Shown here one piece after another: positions 1 through 8,362 of a stretch of DNA of 64,000 bases. The stretch spans positions 558,001-622,000 of the forward strand of contig JBOEGY010000006.1 of the NCBI GenBank assembly GCA_050633665.1, read 5' to 3'. This DNA is from JAUIAI01 sp050633665. Lineage in GTDB: Bacteria > Pseudomonadota > Gammaproteobacteria > Burkholderiales > Burkholderiaceae_E. Within the stretch, counting starts at the first letter, position 1. Each line of letters begins with the position of its first letter. Below the pieces are notes generated by a model. That model was not told the origin of the DNA and did no database searches. It saw only the letters and a program-made list of their open reading frames with translations. Made by a program: the position numbers and the translations under genes.

Positions 1-566
1 TGTTTCACCGGCCACCGGGCGGCCAGCCGACGCGGCTGGCCAGAGCTGAACCGCTGCTCAGCCTTCACCTGCCAGCCATTGACGGCGACCGGTTCACTGC
101 CAGCAGACAGGCTGGCGCCGTTGAGCCAGCCCGCCAGGTCACTGACCGGAAGTTTCCAGCCCAGCGCCTGTTCAATGAGCGTATCAGGGTCTGCGGCAGA
201 AAACGTGCGACCGTCAGAGGTGGTTAATTGTGCGCCTTCGGGGCCGCTGACCGCATTTGCTAGTGTTTGACCAAACGGAGAGAACAATTGCAGCTCAAGG
301 ATTTGCTCGGTTTGGGTGAGTTTAAACCGACCCTGAGCGCGCTCTTCGTGGGCTTCCAGCGCGTTAGAGCGCTGGTCCGAGGGGTCGATAAGGGTAATCG
401 AGAACCTGCCCTGCCAGCGCTCAGGTAGCGAGGCAGGCCCGCCCGTTTCAGGCGGCGCCGGCGTTGTGCAGGCGCCAAGGCTCAACAGGGCGCTCAAGGT
501 GAGGACTTTCAGGTGCCGCGTGAGCCGGCCCGGAGCTGAGCCGGTCAATTGCAGCCAGACGCTCAC
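1..566 (-). CDS. lolB: Outer-membrane lipoprotein LolB, partial (C-terminus beyond window)
   Basis: LolB receives lipoproteins from the periplasmic carrier LolA and inserts them into the inner leaflet of the outer membrane. I read 188 codons from a GTG start that overlaps the stop of the upstream TPR gene in a GTGA arrangement. Residues 19-33 form a lipoprotein signal ending in the lipobox LGAC (Cys33). The downstream pattern is typical of LolB: GRFSI, LQLFSPFGQ, then GWKLPVSDLAGWL. The protein runs off the left edge and should lack only about a dozen residues. A TPR lipoprotein gene next to lolB is a common proteobacterial arrangement. Confidence 0.88.
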   Translation of the reverse strand, partial: MSVWLQLTGSAPGRLTRHLKVLTLSALLSLGACTTPAPPETGGPASLPERWQGRFSITLIDPSDQRSNALEAHEERAQGRFKLTQTEQILELQLFSPFGQTLANAVSGPEGAQLTTSDGRTFSAADPDTLIEQALGWKLPVSDLAGWLNGASLSAGSEPVAVNGWQVKAEQRFSSGQPRRLAARWPVK

Positions 567-2419
567 AGACTGATGTTAAGTCTGGCGAGCGTCGACTTGA
601 GAATTTTGTTGTCCGGGTCCAGTTCCTGGGCTTTGATCCACAGGGCTCGTGCTTCCTCGGTCTTTCCGGCGACATGCAGTACTTCCCCGAGGTGGGTCGA
701 TACCTCGGCCTCGGGCGCCGCTTCATAGGCTTTGCGCAGGTATTTTTCAGCCCCTTCAAGATCGCCTTGTCGATAGAGAACCCATCCCATGCTGTCAAGG
801 ATGTGGGCGTCGTTCGGGGCGAGCTTCAGGGATTTTTCGATCAGCTTGCGCGCATCGTCCAGGCGCAGGTTCCGGTCGGCCAGGGTATAGCCCAGCGCGT
901 TATAGGCATGGGCGCTTTCCGGGTTGATCGAGATGACCTTGCGCAGGCTTTTCTCCATCGTGTCGATCTTGTCGACCCGCTCAGCAGACATGGCATGGTC
1001 ATAGAGGAGATCGGGGTTTTCCGGCTGCTTAAGAATGGCTGCCGACAACAGCTCGAAGGCTTCCTGGTCGCGTTCGGCGACCCGCAGAATCTCGGCTTCA
1101 GCGCTGGTCAGGCGCGCTCGCTCACGCGCTGAACCAACTGAAGTGCTGCGCAGGACTTCCCGGCCTGCATCAACCTGGCCGTCATTGCCCATAACGATTG
1201 CCCGGCGGATTCTGGCATCCAGGTATTGCTGGCCCTGACCGACTTTTTCGTAGTAGCCGATCGAGTCCTTGTAGCGCTTGAGCTCTTCAGTGATCTGGCC
1301 CAGAAACAGGTAGGCCGGATTGTTGTCCCGCTGGACTGTATCGGCCAGCGCCACATAGCGACTCAGGTAGTCGATCGCGAGTTCTTTCTGGTCGGTCTGG
1401 TAGGCAAGCTGGCCGAGCGAAAACAAAATAGCCGGGCTTTCCGGTTCCTGCTTGAGCGCCAGTTCAAACTGCTCTTTGGCATCGTCTTTACGGCCTTCCT
1501 TGGCCAGCAGGCGGGCATAGGCAAACCTGGCTTCGATCGCCTTGGGTTTACGGTTCAGGAAATCGTCAAGGATTGCCAGGCCCGGTGCCTGTCCGTCTGG
1601 CCCATCGTTGGCGAAACGGGCAGCGGTAATAGCCGTCAGTTCATTGGACGGGTCCAGCTTGGCAGCCGCCCGGGCCTCCGCGACCGCGCGTTCGCCATCG
1701 CCGGCAGCGCTGGCTATTGCCGCCAGCGCCAGTCGTGCTTCGGTAAGTTTGAGGTCTTCGCTGGCCAGCCTTTCCAGCAATTGCAGCGCTGCCGGCTTGT
1801 CAGTCACTCGTGACAGGGCGCGTTCAGTCTGCCGGTAATATTCGGGTAGTTTGCGGTCTGTGCGAGCTTTGCTCAGCCGCCTGGCCATCAGCGGTTCCGC
1901 TTCTTTCAGCTCGCCCGTCGACAGCAGCAGGGTTTCAAAGGTAGTGCTTGCCTGAGCCGAGTTGGGTGACAGTTCGTGCCACAGGCGCGCCGCCGGCAGA
2001 GCCCGGTCCAGCGCTCGTTGTGCCAACGCCAGCTCAGTCGCGCGACGCGCCAGTCTGGGGTCACGGGTATCTTCGGCCATGCGCTGGTAAGTGGCGGTCG
2101 CACTCCCGAGCTGCCCGCGCTGAGCGGCGATTTCCGAGGCCAGCAACTGAAACAGCAATTGCGGGCTCAACGACAGATTCGGGAGCGACTCGACCGGCTC
2201 GGCCTCGGTGCTGCCAAACACCGAGCGAGTTGCCACCTTACGGTTAGTATCCGGGGCGGCCTTGGATTGCAGTGTCGAAGGTGCCGCGGCATCGGCCGAC
2301 TTACCAGCTATATTCGCGCCGCTGGAGGCACAGGCCGAAACCAACGCTGCGAGCAAAACAGGCAGCAGGGTTTTGGCGGTTTTCAGGGTTGCGGCTGGTA
2401 GGGTTGCGGCTGAATTCAT
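563..2419 (-). CDS. TPR-repeat lipoprotein (PA4667-like)
   Basis: A 618-residue tetratricopeptide-repeat protein. Residues 1-30 are a lipoprotein signal with lipobox VSAC (Cys30), so it is probably outer-membrane anchored and periplasmic. Degenerate TPR helices run through most of the chain; clear units with alanine and YL/AYN-type consensus lie near the C-terminus (for example YNALGYTLADRN and MGWVLYRQGDLEGAEKYL). It is co-transcribed with lolB (4-base overlap) and divergent from mutM, 45 bases away. Homologues beside lolB are conserved in beta- and gammaproteobacteria, but I know of no defined biochemical role. A protein-protein scaffold is inferred from the repeats only. Confidence 0.8.
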   Translation of the reverse strand: MNSAATLPAATLKTAKTLLPVLLAALVSACASSGANIAGKSADAAAPSTLQSKAAPDTNRKVATRSVFGSTEAEPVESLPNLSLSPQLLFQLLASEIAAQRGQLGSATATYQRMAEDTRDPRLARRATELALAQRALDRALPAARLWHELSPNSAQASTTFETLLLSTGELKEAEPLMARRLSKARTDRKLPEYYRQTERALSRVTDKPAALQLLERLASEDLKLTEARLALAAIASAAGDGERAVAEARAAAKLDPSNELTAITAARFANDGPDGQAPGLAILDDFLNRKPKAIEARFAYARLLAKEGRKDDAKEQFELALKQEPESPAILFSLGQLAYQTDQKELAIDYLSRYVALADTVQRDNNPAYLFLGQITEELKRYKDSIGYYEKVGQGQQYLDARIRRAIVMGNDGQVDAGREVLRSTSVGSARERARLTSAEAEILRVAERDQEAFELLSAAILKQPENPDLLYDHAMSAERVDKIDTMEKSLRKVISINPESAHAYNALGYTLADRNLRLDDARKLIEKSLKLAPNDAHILDSMGWVLYRQGDLEGAEKYLRKAYEAAPEAEVSTHLGEVLHVAGKTEEARALWIKAQELDPDNKILKSTLARLNISL

Positions 2420-2464
2420 TAGACGATATTAAGGTTGTTTCGATGGCGCGGCAAGGAATCTTGA

Positions 2465-3286
2465 ATGCCAGAATTGCCTGAAGTAGAGGTGGTCCGACAA
2501 GGTCTTGAGCCTCATCTGGTCGGTAAAACAGTGCGTCGCGTGGTCATCCGGGAGGGGCGCCTGCGCTGGCCGGTGAATCCGAGTCTACCGGGCTTCATTG
2601 AAGGTTGTACGCTTTCCTCTCTGGAGCGTCGCGGCAAGTATCTGCTGGCGAACTTCTCCAGCGGTACGCTCATCATGCATCTGGGCATGTCAGGTAACCT
2701 CATGTTTGTGCCGGCTGATGTGCCCGCGCAACGGCACGACCATATCGATATAGAGTTTGACGAGGGGTATTTAAGGTTTAACGACCCGCGCCGGTTCGGC
2801 GCCATGGTCTGGCATGATCAGTCAGCGGGCCCGGTCCTGACTAACAAATTACTTGCCTCGCTGGGCGTGGAGCCGCTGGCCGGCGAGTTCTCAGGCGCCG
2901 TCCTGCACCAGGCCAGCCGCGGGCGAAGCGTCAGCGTCAAACAATTTTTGCTGGCTGGTTTGGCTGTCGTCGGGGTTGGCAACATTTACGCCTCTGAGAG
3001 TCTGTTTCGGGCCGGCATCCGGCCGGGGACGCGGGTGGGCCGCCTGAGCCGGCCCCGTTGCGACAAACTGGCCGAAGCGATCAAGGAAACGCTGGCTGAC
3101 GCTATTGCCCAGGGGGGTACGACTTTGCGCGACTTTGCCGGCGCCAGCGGCACGGGTGGATATTTTCAGCTTTCTTGTCGTGTTTATGGCCGAACCGGCC
3201 AGCCGTGCGTCGTCTGCGACACCCCGATCAAGCGTGCAGTCCAGCAGGCGCGGGCAACATATTGGTGTCCGGACTGCCAGCATTAG
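2465..3286 (+). CDS. mutM: Formamidopyrimidine-DNA glycosylase
   Basis: Bifunctional base-excision repair enzyme (Fpg) that removes 8-oxoguanine and formamidopyrimidines and nicks the abasic site. The mature N-terminus PELPEVE carries the catalytic Pro2 and Glu3. The Lys of RRGKYLL and the NIYASE segment of the H2TH region are present. The C-terminus is the zinc finger, a C-X2-C pair (PCVVC) followed by C-X2-C (WCPDC). The length of 273 residues is typical. An AAGGA ribosome site lies 7 bases before the ATG. Together with mutY at 6.2 kb it forms the GO repair system, here separated by two genes. Confidence 0.95.
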   Translation: MPELPEVEVVRQGLEPHLVGKTVRRVVIREGRLRWPVNPSLPGFIEGCTLSSLERRGKYLLANFSSGTLIMHLGMSGNLMFVPADVPAQRHDHIDIEFDEGYLRFNDPRRFGAMVWHDQSAGPVLTNKLLASLGVEPLAGEFSGAVLHQASRGRSVSVKQFLLAGLAVVGVGNIYASESLFRAGIRPGTRVGRLSRPRCDKLAEAIKETLADAIAQGGTTLRDFAGASGTGGYFQLSCRVYGRTGQPCVVCDTPIKRAVQQARATYWCPDCQH

Positions 3287-3563
3287 TCCGCAGGCCTTGT
3301 ATTTTTATCGGTTTGTCGGAATATTTAACTCCTTTTCGTTGCTTCGGGCCTTTCAAGAGGCCGGTCGGCGTCCGTCCGGTGCCGTTTATCTGCCATTGGG
3401 GCGGTCAGATGCCCTATACCAGCCCGCGGTAACGATAATCAAAGTTTGCGGCGCGATAGTCGGTCGCGCTTGTGCTAGATTTTCTGATTGCCAGTAAGCT
3501 TGGGGGCTGTCAATGCTGACCATGCCTGCGCTTCTGGTGCTTGATAACAGGCGAGCTGCTTAA
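3287..3563 (+). other. Intergenic region, mutM to dynamin-like gene
   Basis: This 277-base gap has no convincing reading frame. A TAGATT hexamer at about 3476 could be a -10 element for the downstream GTPase gene, but I see no -35 at normal spacing. No terminator-like stem with a T-run follows mutM. Confidence 0.4.
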
Positions 3564-5513
3564 ATGGGTGTACTTGACAAGACAATAGCGGAACTGGGCG
3601 GATGGCAAGGCGACCTTGGTCAGGCCGTGTCCAACTTTCGTGAGTGGTTGTCGGAATCTGACCTGGCTGACGCCACAATGCTTGAGCGAATGGACCGGAT
3701 CCAGCAGCGCCTCGGGCGCAGCGCAGTGTCGATCGCCTTTGTCGCCGAGTTCTCGCGCGGCAAGTCCGAGCTGATCAATGCGCTGTTCTTTGCCGATCAG
3801 GGTCAGCGAATCGTGCCCAGCTCTGCAGGCCGGACCACCATGTGCCCGACTGAATTGCTCTGGGACCCGGCGTTAGGGCCCGGTATTCGCCTGTTGCCGA
3901 TGGACTCCCGCCGTGATGATCGACCGATTTCCGAACTCCGCGAAGATCTCTCAACCTGGGAGTTGCGTGAATTCACCGCCGGCAATGCCGGCGAACTGAA
4001 AGCCGCGTTCGATTCCGTCAAGGAAGTCGATAAAGTAACCGTCGAGCGTGCCAGCGAGTTGGGTTTCTTTGTTGATACCGAAAACCCCGCCGACGGCGTA
4101 GAGGTTAATGCTGATGGGTCTGTCGATGTGCCTCGCTGGCGCTATGCGCTGGTGAATATTCCGCACCCGCTGCTGAAGTCCGGGCTGACCATCATTGACA
4201 CCCCGGGTCTCAACGCCATTGGTAACGAGCCTGAACTGACGATCAATACCATCCCGAATGCGGATGCTGTGTTGTTTGTGCTTGCCGCGGACGCCGGAGT
4301 GACGCGCTCCGATATTGACGTCTGGAATGAGCACATCAGTGCGTCACACGGCACTGGCCGACTGGCGGTGCTGAACAAGATCGACGGGCTCTGGGATGAA
4401 CTCAAAACTCCCGCCCAGATCGACGACGAAATCAACGGGCAGGTGACCCGGGTAGCCGAGACACTGCGTATCGACCAGGACCGGGTGTTTCCGGTTTCGG
4501 CTCAAAAAGGGCTGGTCGCCCGCATCCAGAATGATGACCCCTTGCTGGCACGCAGTGGCTTGCTGGCGCTTGAAAAAACGCTGTCTGATGACCTGGTCCC
4601 GCAGCAGCGGCGAATTGTTTCCGAACATGTTGATCGTGAGTTTGAATCAGTTGCCGCTCAGGTCACCAGTCTTTTAAAAGCGCAGCGTCGAAATGCTGCC
4701 GAGCAAGCGTTCGAGTTGTCGAGTCTGCGCGGAAAAAATCGTGACAAGATGGGGCATATGGCCACGCGTATCCGTATGGAACGTGAGGAATTCGATAAGA
4801 GTCTGCGTCAGCTTCAGGGCTTGCGTTCGGTGTTTGCCCGTCACTCGTCGGCGCTGACCGCCACCATGGGCACTGATCGCCTTAAGCGCCATGTACGCGA
4901 GTCCCGCGACATGATGCGCGCGTCCAAACTGTCGATTGGCCTGCACGAAGGCATGAATCATTTGTTCCTTCGGATTGGCGATGATCTCAACGAAGCGGAT
5001 GAAGTGATTCGGGAAATTTCAACCATGATGGGTGCTATGTACCGCAGTTTTAGCGCCGAACATGGTCTGAATCTCGGTAGCCCGGTTTTGTTCTCGATGG
5101 ACCGATTCCGCCGCGAGATCGAACGTCTGGATTCGGTTCGCCGCAACCAGTTTGGCCCGGCGACAATGATGACCACTGAGCGGTGGGCGTTGATGCGCCG
5201 CTTCTACGAGACTATCGCGGTTCGCATCAAAGACGTGTATCGCTCGGCGACCAAGGAAATTCAAGCTTGGCTGCGTTCAGTAATGGCACCCATTGAAGGG
5301 CAGGTGCGCGAACATCAAGGTCAACTCAAGCGCCGACTCGATTCGGTCAAGCGGGTCCTTGAGGCAAATGAAAGTCTTGATGACAAGATCGCCGAAATTG
5401 AAGCGAACAAGGAGTCGGCTGAATACAAGCTGGCAGCCTGTGATGCGGCCGTAGCGTCAGTGCGGTCGATCCTGGGCCAGCCCGACACGACTGCCGAACT
5501 GGAAGCGGCTTAA
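3564..5513 (+). CDS. Dynamin-family GTPase
   Basis: A 649-residue bacterial dynamin-like protein. The N-terminal G domain has a P-loop AEFSRGKS (residues 61-68, with Ala where the first Gly is usual), a switch-I threonine pair (91-92), DTPG (212-215) and NKID (271-274). The rest is largely helical and charged, consistent with the stalk of dynamin-like proteins. No hydrophobic segment long enough for a membrane span is seen. Bacterial dynamins remodel or protect membranes, but the target here is unknown. The gene sits alone between mutM and mutY, and is followed by two strong stem-loops. The ribosome site before the ATG is weak. Confidence 0.85.
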   Translation: MGVLDKTIAELGGWQGDLGQAVSNFREWLSESDLADATMLERMDRIQQRLGRSAVSIAFVAEFSRGKSELINALFFADQGQRIVPSSAGRTTMCPTELLWDPALGPGIRLLPMDSRRDDRPISELREDLSTWELREFTAGNAGELKAAFDSVKEVDKVTVERASELGFFVDTENPADGVEVNADGSVDVPRWRYALVNIPHPLLKSGLTIIDTPGLNAIGNEPELTINTIPNADAVLFVLAADAGVTRSDIDVWNEHISASHGTGRLAVLNKIDGLWDELKTPAQIDDEINGQVTRVAETLRIDQDRVFPVSAQKGLVARIQNDDPLLARSGLLALEKTLSDDLVPQQRRIVSEHVDREFESVAAQVTSLLKAQRRNAAEQAFELSSLRGKNRDKMGHMATRIRMEREEFDKSLRQLQGLRSVFARHSSALTATMGTDRLKRHVRESRDMMRASKLSIGLHEGMNHLFLRIGDDLNEADEVIREISTMMGAMYRSFSAEHGLNLGSPVLFSMDRFRREIERLDSVRRNQFGPATMMTTERWALMRRFYETIAVRIKDVYRSATKEIQAWLRSVMAPIEGQVREHQGQLKRRLDSVKRVLEANESLDDKIAEIEANKESAEYKLAACDAAVASVRSILGQPDTTAELEAA

Positions 5514-5514
5514 G

Positions 5515-5540
5515 GTCGGTTGCCTGGCCGGGCAACCGAC
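5515..5540 (+). terminator. Stem-loop after dynamin-like gene
   Basis: A perfect 10-base-pair inverted repeat (GTCGGTTGCC / GGCAACCGAC) with a 6-base loop begins one base after the stop codon. It has no T-run of its own and precedes a second terminator hairpin. Confidence 0.55.
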
Positions 5541-5552
5541 ATCCAGCGCGCG

Positions 5553-5580
5553 AAGCCGACCGGATCTGGTCGGCTTTCTT
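5553..5580 (+). terminator. Rho-independent terminator between convergent genes
   Basis: The stem AAGCCGACC / GGTCGGCTT (9 bp, 6-base loop) is followed by TCTTTAT. It ends at the stop codon of the convergent DsrE-like gene. It probably terminates the dynamin-like transcript and, because the stem starts with AA, may work in both directions. Confidence 0.75.
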
Positions 5581-6083
5581 TATGGGCGGATATAGGCGTA
5601 ACCCATTTGCTGCAAACGGGCTAGTTCGGCGACTCCGCTGGGCACAACGTCTTTTTCGTCGACACCGTACAAGTCGTTCTGCAAGTCCACCTTGCGGCCG
5701 CGGATGGTGTTCGCACAGACTTGAAACTCAATACCTTGCGATTTGAGATTGTCAATGCGCGCAGTCATGTTGATATCAGCGTTGGCGTACTTGAATTTTT
5801 GCAGCTCGGGCAGGGAGTCAGGTTCAAGCAGCAGAGACAAACCGTTGCCGTGCATCACGACTTTCAAGTCGAGATTCTCCTTGCCCACAGCGTTGATGTG
5901 ATTTTGGATATTGATCAGCGCCCCCTTTTGTTTCTTGGGGTTGTCGAAATTAATGTGATAGACAACTTTCTGTTTGCCATAGCGGTCCTGGGCAATGGCG
6001 GGCGCCGCGCTGAGCCACAACGAAGCGAGTACTGTTGTGGCCGCCAGCGCGAGAGCGGCGATACGGCGGGAAGGCATTTTCAT
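5580..6083 (-). CDS. Secreted DsrE-like family protein
   Basis: Residues 1-31 form a Sec signal peptide (MKMPSRRIAALALA... ending APAIAQ). The mature domain of about 135 residues starts KQKVVYHINFDNP and has the alternating beta-alpha pattern of the DsrE/DsrF-like fold, with one cysteine (QVCAN). Periplasmic members of this family are common but of unknown function. The start at 6083 is chosen because AGGAG lies 7 bases upstream and the signal peptide begins there; a longer frame upstream lacks such a site. It diverges from mutY, with 88 bases between starts. Confidence 0.75.
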   Translation of the reverse strand: MKMPSRRIAALALAATTVLASLWLSAAPAIAQDRYGKQKVVYHINFDNPKKQKGALINIQNHINAVGKENLDLKVVMHGNGLSLLLEPDSLPELQKFKYANADINMTARIDNLKSQGIEFQVCANTIRGRKVDLQNDLYGVDEKDVVPSGVAELARLQQMGYAYIRP

Positions 6084-6171
6084 TGGCGTCTCCTGGTAAA
6101 GATTAATTGGGTATTCATTACAATAGCGGCGAGCGCGTCCGAAACGAATCTTCTTTGACCAAATCCGCATC

Positions 6172-7329
6172 ATGGCTGTAACAGACCCGGCCTCAAACTC
6201 GGCCTTAAACTCGGCCTCAATAGACTCATCGGTCGCCGCCTCGCTTGCTGTTCGGTTAACCGAGTGGCAGCGTAAATATGGCCGCCATCACTTGCCGTGG
6301 CAAAAACCGCGCAGTGACTATCGGGTCTGGCTTTCCGAAGTCATGCTACAGCAGACTCAGGTTGCCACCGTTATACCGTATTTTGAACGGTTTTTACGGG
6401 CATTTCCTTCGTTGCAGGCGTTGGCGGCGGCCCCCAGCGAGCAGGTTATGGAGCAATGGAGCGGCCTCGGATATTACAGTCGGGCGCGCAATCTGCATCG
6501 TTGTGCGCAACTGGTTGTGGAACATCATGGCGGCAAGTTCCCGTGTACCCGTGAGGCGTTAATGTCTTTGCCGGGGATCGGCCGTTCGACTGCGGCGGCG
6601 ATCATGGTGTTTGCACACGGTCAGCGCGATGCCATTCTTGATGGCAATGTCAAGCGCGTGTTTTGCCGACACTTTGGCATTACCGGTGTTCCGGACTCTG
6701 CGCCAGTGTTGCGCCAACTCTGGCCTGTGGCTGAACGGGAGTTGGCTGAGCGAAACGTGGTTGCTTACACCCAGGGTCTGATGGATCTTGGGGCAACGAT
6801 TTGCCTGCGCACCAAGCCGGACTGTGATCGCTGCCCGATTGCCGGTACTTGTCAGGCTTTTCAGCAGGACCGGGTTCACGAGTTACCAACCCGACGCAAA
6901 CGGGCAAGCCTGCCGCAACGTCAGACAACCGTGTTGGTGTTGCTCAACGAGCGTCGCGAAGTATTGCTTCAGTTGCGCCCTGATACCGGAATCTGGGGTG
7001 GTTTGTTGAGTTTGCCGGAATCTGGTCTGCCGCCGGATAGTCGATCGATTGCTCACTTACAAGACTGTGGATTAGGCTCAATGGTCGCCCAGTCGGGGCA
7101 CGCTGGTATGTCTGGTCCAGAGCTTGCTCCGATCAACCATACATTCACGCATTTCAAACTCACGCTGCGACCGGTTGTCATACGCGTATCGGCGAGCATG
7201 CCGGCGCTGAATGACTCGACTGCGGGCCTTGCGCGGTTTGTTTCATTGAGCCAAATAGAAACAGCCGCTTTGCCTCGTCCCATCAAAACGCTGTTGACCC
7301 GCGTGAGTCAATCTGAGTCGCCGACCTAA
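6172..7329 (+). CDS. mutY: A/G-specific adenine glycosylase
   Basis: Removes adenine mispaired with 8-oxoguanine, completing the GO system with MutM. Catalytic Glu56 (WLSEVMLQQTQ), the helix-hairpin-helix LPGIGRSTAAAI (133-144) and catalytic Asp157 (ILDGNVKR) are visible. The 4Fe-4S cluster is C211-X6-C218-X2-C221-X5-C227. A NUDIX-like C-terminal domain (about 240-375) has the 8-oxoG recognition segment NHTFTHFKL. The first 25 residues are a Ser/Ala/Asn-rich leader encoded by an imperfect repeat of AACTCGGCCT. A shorter start cannot be excluded, but the ATG at 6172 is the first available. Confidence 0.95.
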   Translation: MAVTDPASNSALNSASIDSSVAASLAVRLTEWQRKYGRHHLPWQKPRSDYRVWLSEVMLQQTQVATVIPYFERFLRAFPSLQALAAAPSEQVMEQWSGLGYYSRARNLHRCAQLVVEHHGGKFPCTREALMSLPGIGRSTAAAIMVFAHGQRDAILDGNVKRVFCRHFGITGVPDSAPVLRQLWPVAERELAERNVVAYTQGLMDLGATICLRTKPDCDRCPIAGTCQAFQQDRVHELPTRRKRASLPQRQTTVLVLLNERREVLLQLRPDTGIWGGLLSLPESGLPPDSRSIAHLQDCGLGSMVAQSGHAGMSGPELAPINHTFTHFKLTLRPVVIRVSASMPALNDSTAGLARFVSLSQIETAALPRPIKTLLTRVSQSESPT

Positions 7330-7375
7330 CATGATGCGGCAGGCTCGCGGTCGCAGGATGAAGGCTGCGGGGGAT

Positions 7376-8218
7376 CTAGCCTTGCGGTGTAATTGCCGTC
7401 AGCCAGGTGGGATCTCCGCCAAAATCCTCTGACAACTTCCTTGCGCCGGCCAGCAGGGCGGGCAACATGTCCATGTCTTGTCCGTTGTCAAAGCGGTACC
7501 GGGGGCCGGATATAGTGAGCGCGCCGATCAGTGACTTGTTGACCCCTAGTACCGGGATCGACAAGGCTGCAATTTCGGCGTCGACTTCGCCGGCCGAAGC
7601 GCAAAAGCCATCGTTGCGCACTCGGTCCAGGTGTTCGCCTGAGTCGCCGCCAAATGCGCGAAGCACATGGGAGGCTGCCCCGCAGTCGATCGGGAGTCGG
7701 TCACCTTCACGGATCGCGTCGCGCACCATGCGTGCGGAGTCCACCCGATGCAGGCAGACGCCGAACTCGCCTTCACGGGTGTAGAACGATGCGCACTCGC
7801 TAGTCTGTTCAACAATCGTTCGCAGAACGGGTGGTACCAGATCGAACGTGCGGCACTGGCGCTGGAACAGTGATGCCAGCCGTAGCGTGGCAGGCCCCAG
7901 TTGGTAGGTTCCGTCAGCCAGCCTGCGCAGGTAATAAGAGCGCAACAGGGATTCTATGAGCCGCAAAATTGTACTTTTGTACAGCCCGGTTCGTTGGGCA
8001 ATATCGGCCAGCGCTAACGAATGATCTTCGTCGCGAAATGCCTCCAGAATGGATAGGGCGCGATCAACGGCAGCGACTCCGGCTTCCGGGGCAGGGGGCG
8101 AAGTAGGCATTTCGGGATTCGTCGCGAAGGTCTGGGCCGTGTGGCATGAGCGCTGTTTCTGTAGCGTCGATTCTATCGCATCGTAAAACGTGGTCACCCG
8201 GTCTGCGTGCTCAAGCAT
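7376..8218 (-). CDS. IclR-family transcriptional regulator
   Basis: The N-terminal winged helix-turn-helix lies around residues 45-105 (AVDRALSILEAF, LADIAQRTGLYKSTILRLIESL). It is followed by the IclR effector domain (FYTREGEFGVCLHRVDS, ending near LSEDFGG). The longest start (8218, GGAG four bases upstream) gives 280 residues, about 36 more than usual; an ATG at 8110 begins nearer the domain but lacks a ribosome site. The gene diverges from the aldehyde dehydrogenase gene with a 144-base spacer holding an inverted repeat. It therefore probably controls that operon in response to an aromatic or organic-acid metabolite; the ligand is unknown. Confidence 0.85.
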   Translation of the reverse strand: MLEHADRVTTFYDAIESTLQKQRSCHTAQTFATNPEMPTSPPAPEAGVAAVDRALSILEAFRDEDHSLALADIAQRTGLYKSTILRLIESLLRSYYLRRLADGTYQLGPATLRLASLFQRQCRTFDLVPPVLRTIVEQTSECASFYTREGEFGVCLHRVDSARMVRDAIREGDRLPIDCGAASHVLRAFGGDSGEHLDRVRNDGFCASAGEVDAEIAALSIPVLGVNKSLIGALTISGPRYRFDNGQDMDMLPALLAGARKLSEDFGGDPTWLTAITPQG

Positions 8219-8287
8219 GGCGCTCCGGACGGCCCTTCCGATATACGCGGTGTGTACCGATGGGATGCGCCGGGCGCCGGGCTTTCG

Positions 8288-8302
8288 TTCTGATAGACAG
8301 AA
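8288..8302. promoter_or_regulatory. Candidate operator: TTCTG-5-CAGAA inverted repeat
   Basis: A perfect 5+5 inverted repeat with a 5-base spacer (TTCTGATAGACAGAA) lies between the divergent IclR and aldehyde dehydrogenase genes. Position and symmetry suit a dimeric regulator such as IclR, but binding is inferred, not shown. Confidence 0.3.
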
Positions 8303-8362
8303 TCACTTAATCAATAATAGAATTCCCGAAGCAACTCTCCAGGAGCCCGGCAGGGAAGACAA

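Noticed and set aside
1226..1813. A 195-codon plus-strand frame opposite the TPR lipoprotein
   Set aside because: It is antisense to repeats of a supported gene, and the repeats themselves keep it open.
6181..6230. Tandem repeat at the mutY 5' end as a phase-variation tract
   Set aside because: Only about three imperfect AACTCGGCCT-like units, unequal in length. This is too few and too degenerate for slipped-strand switching.
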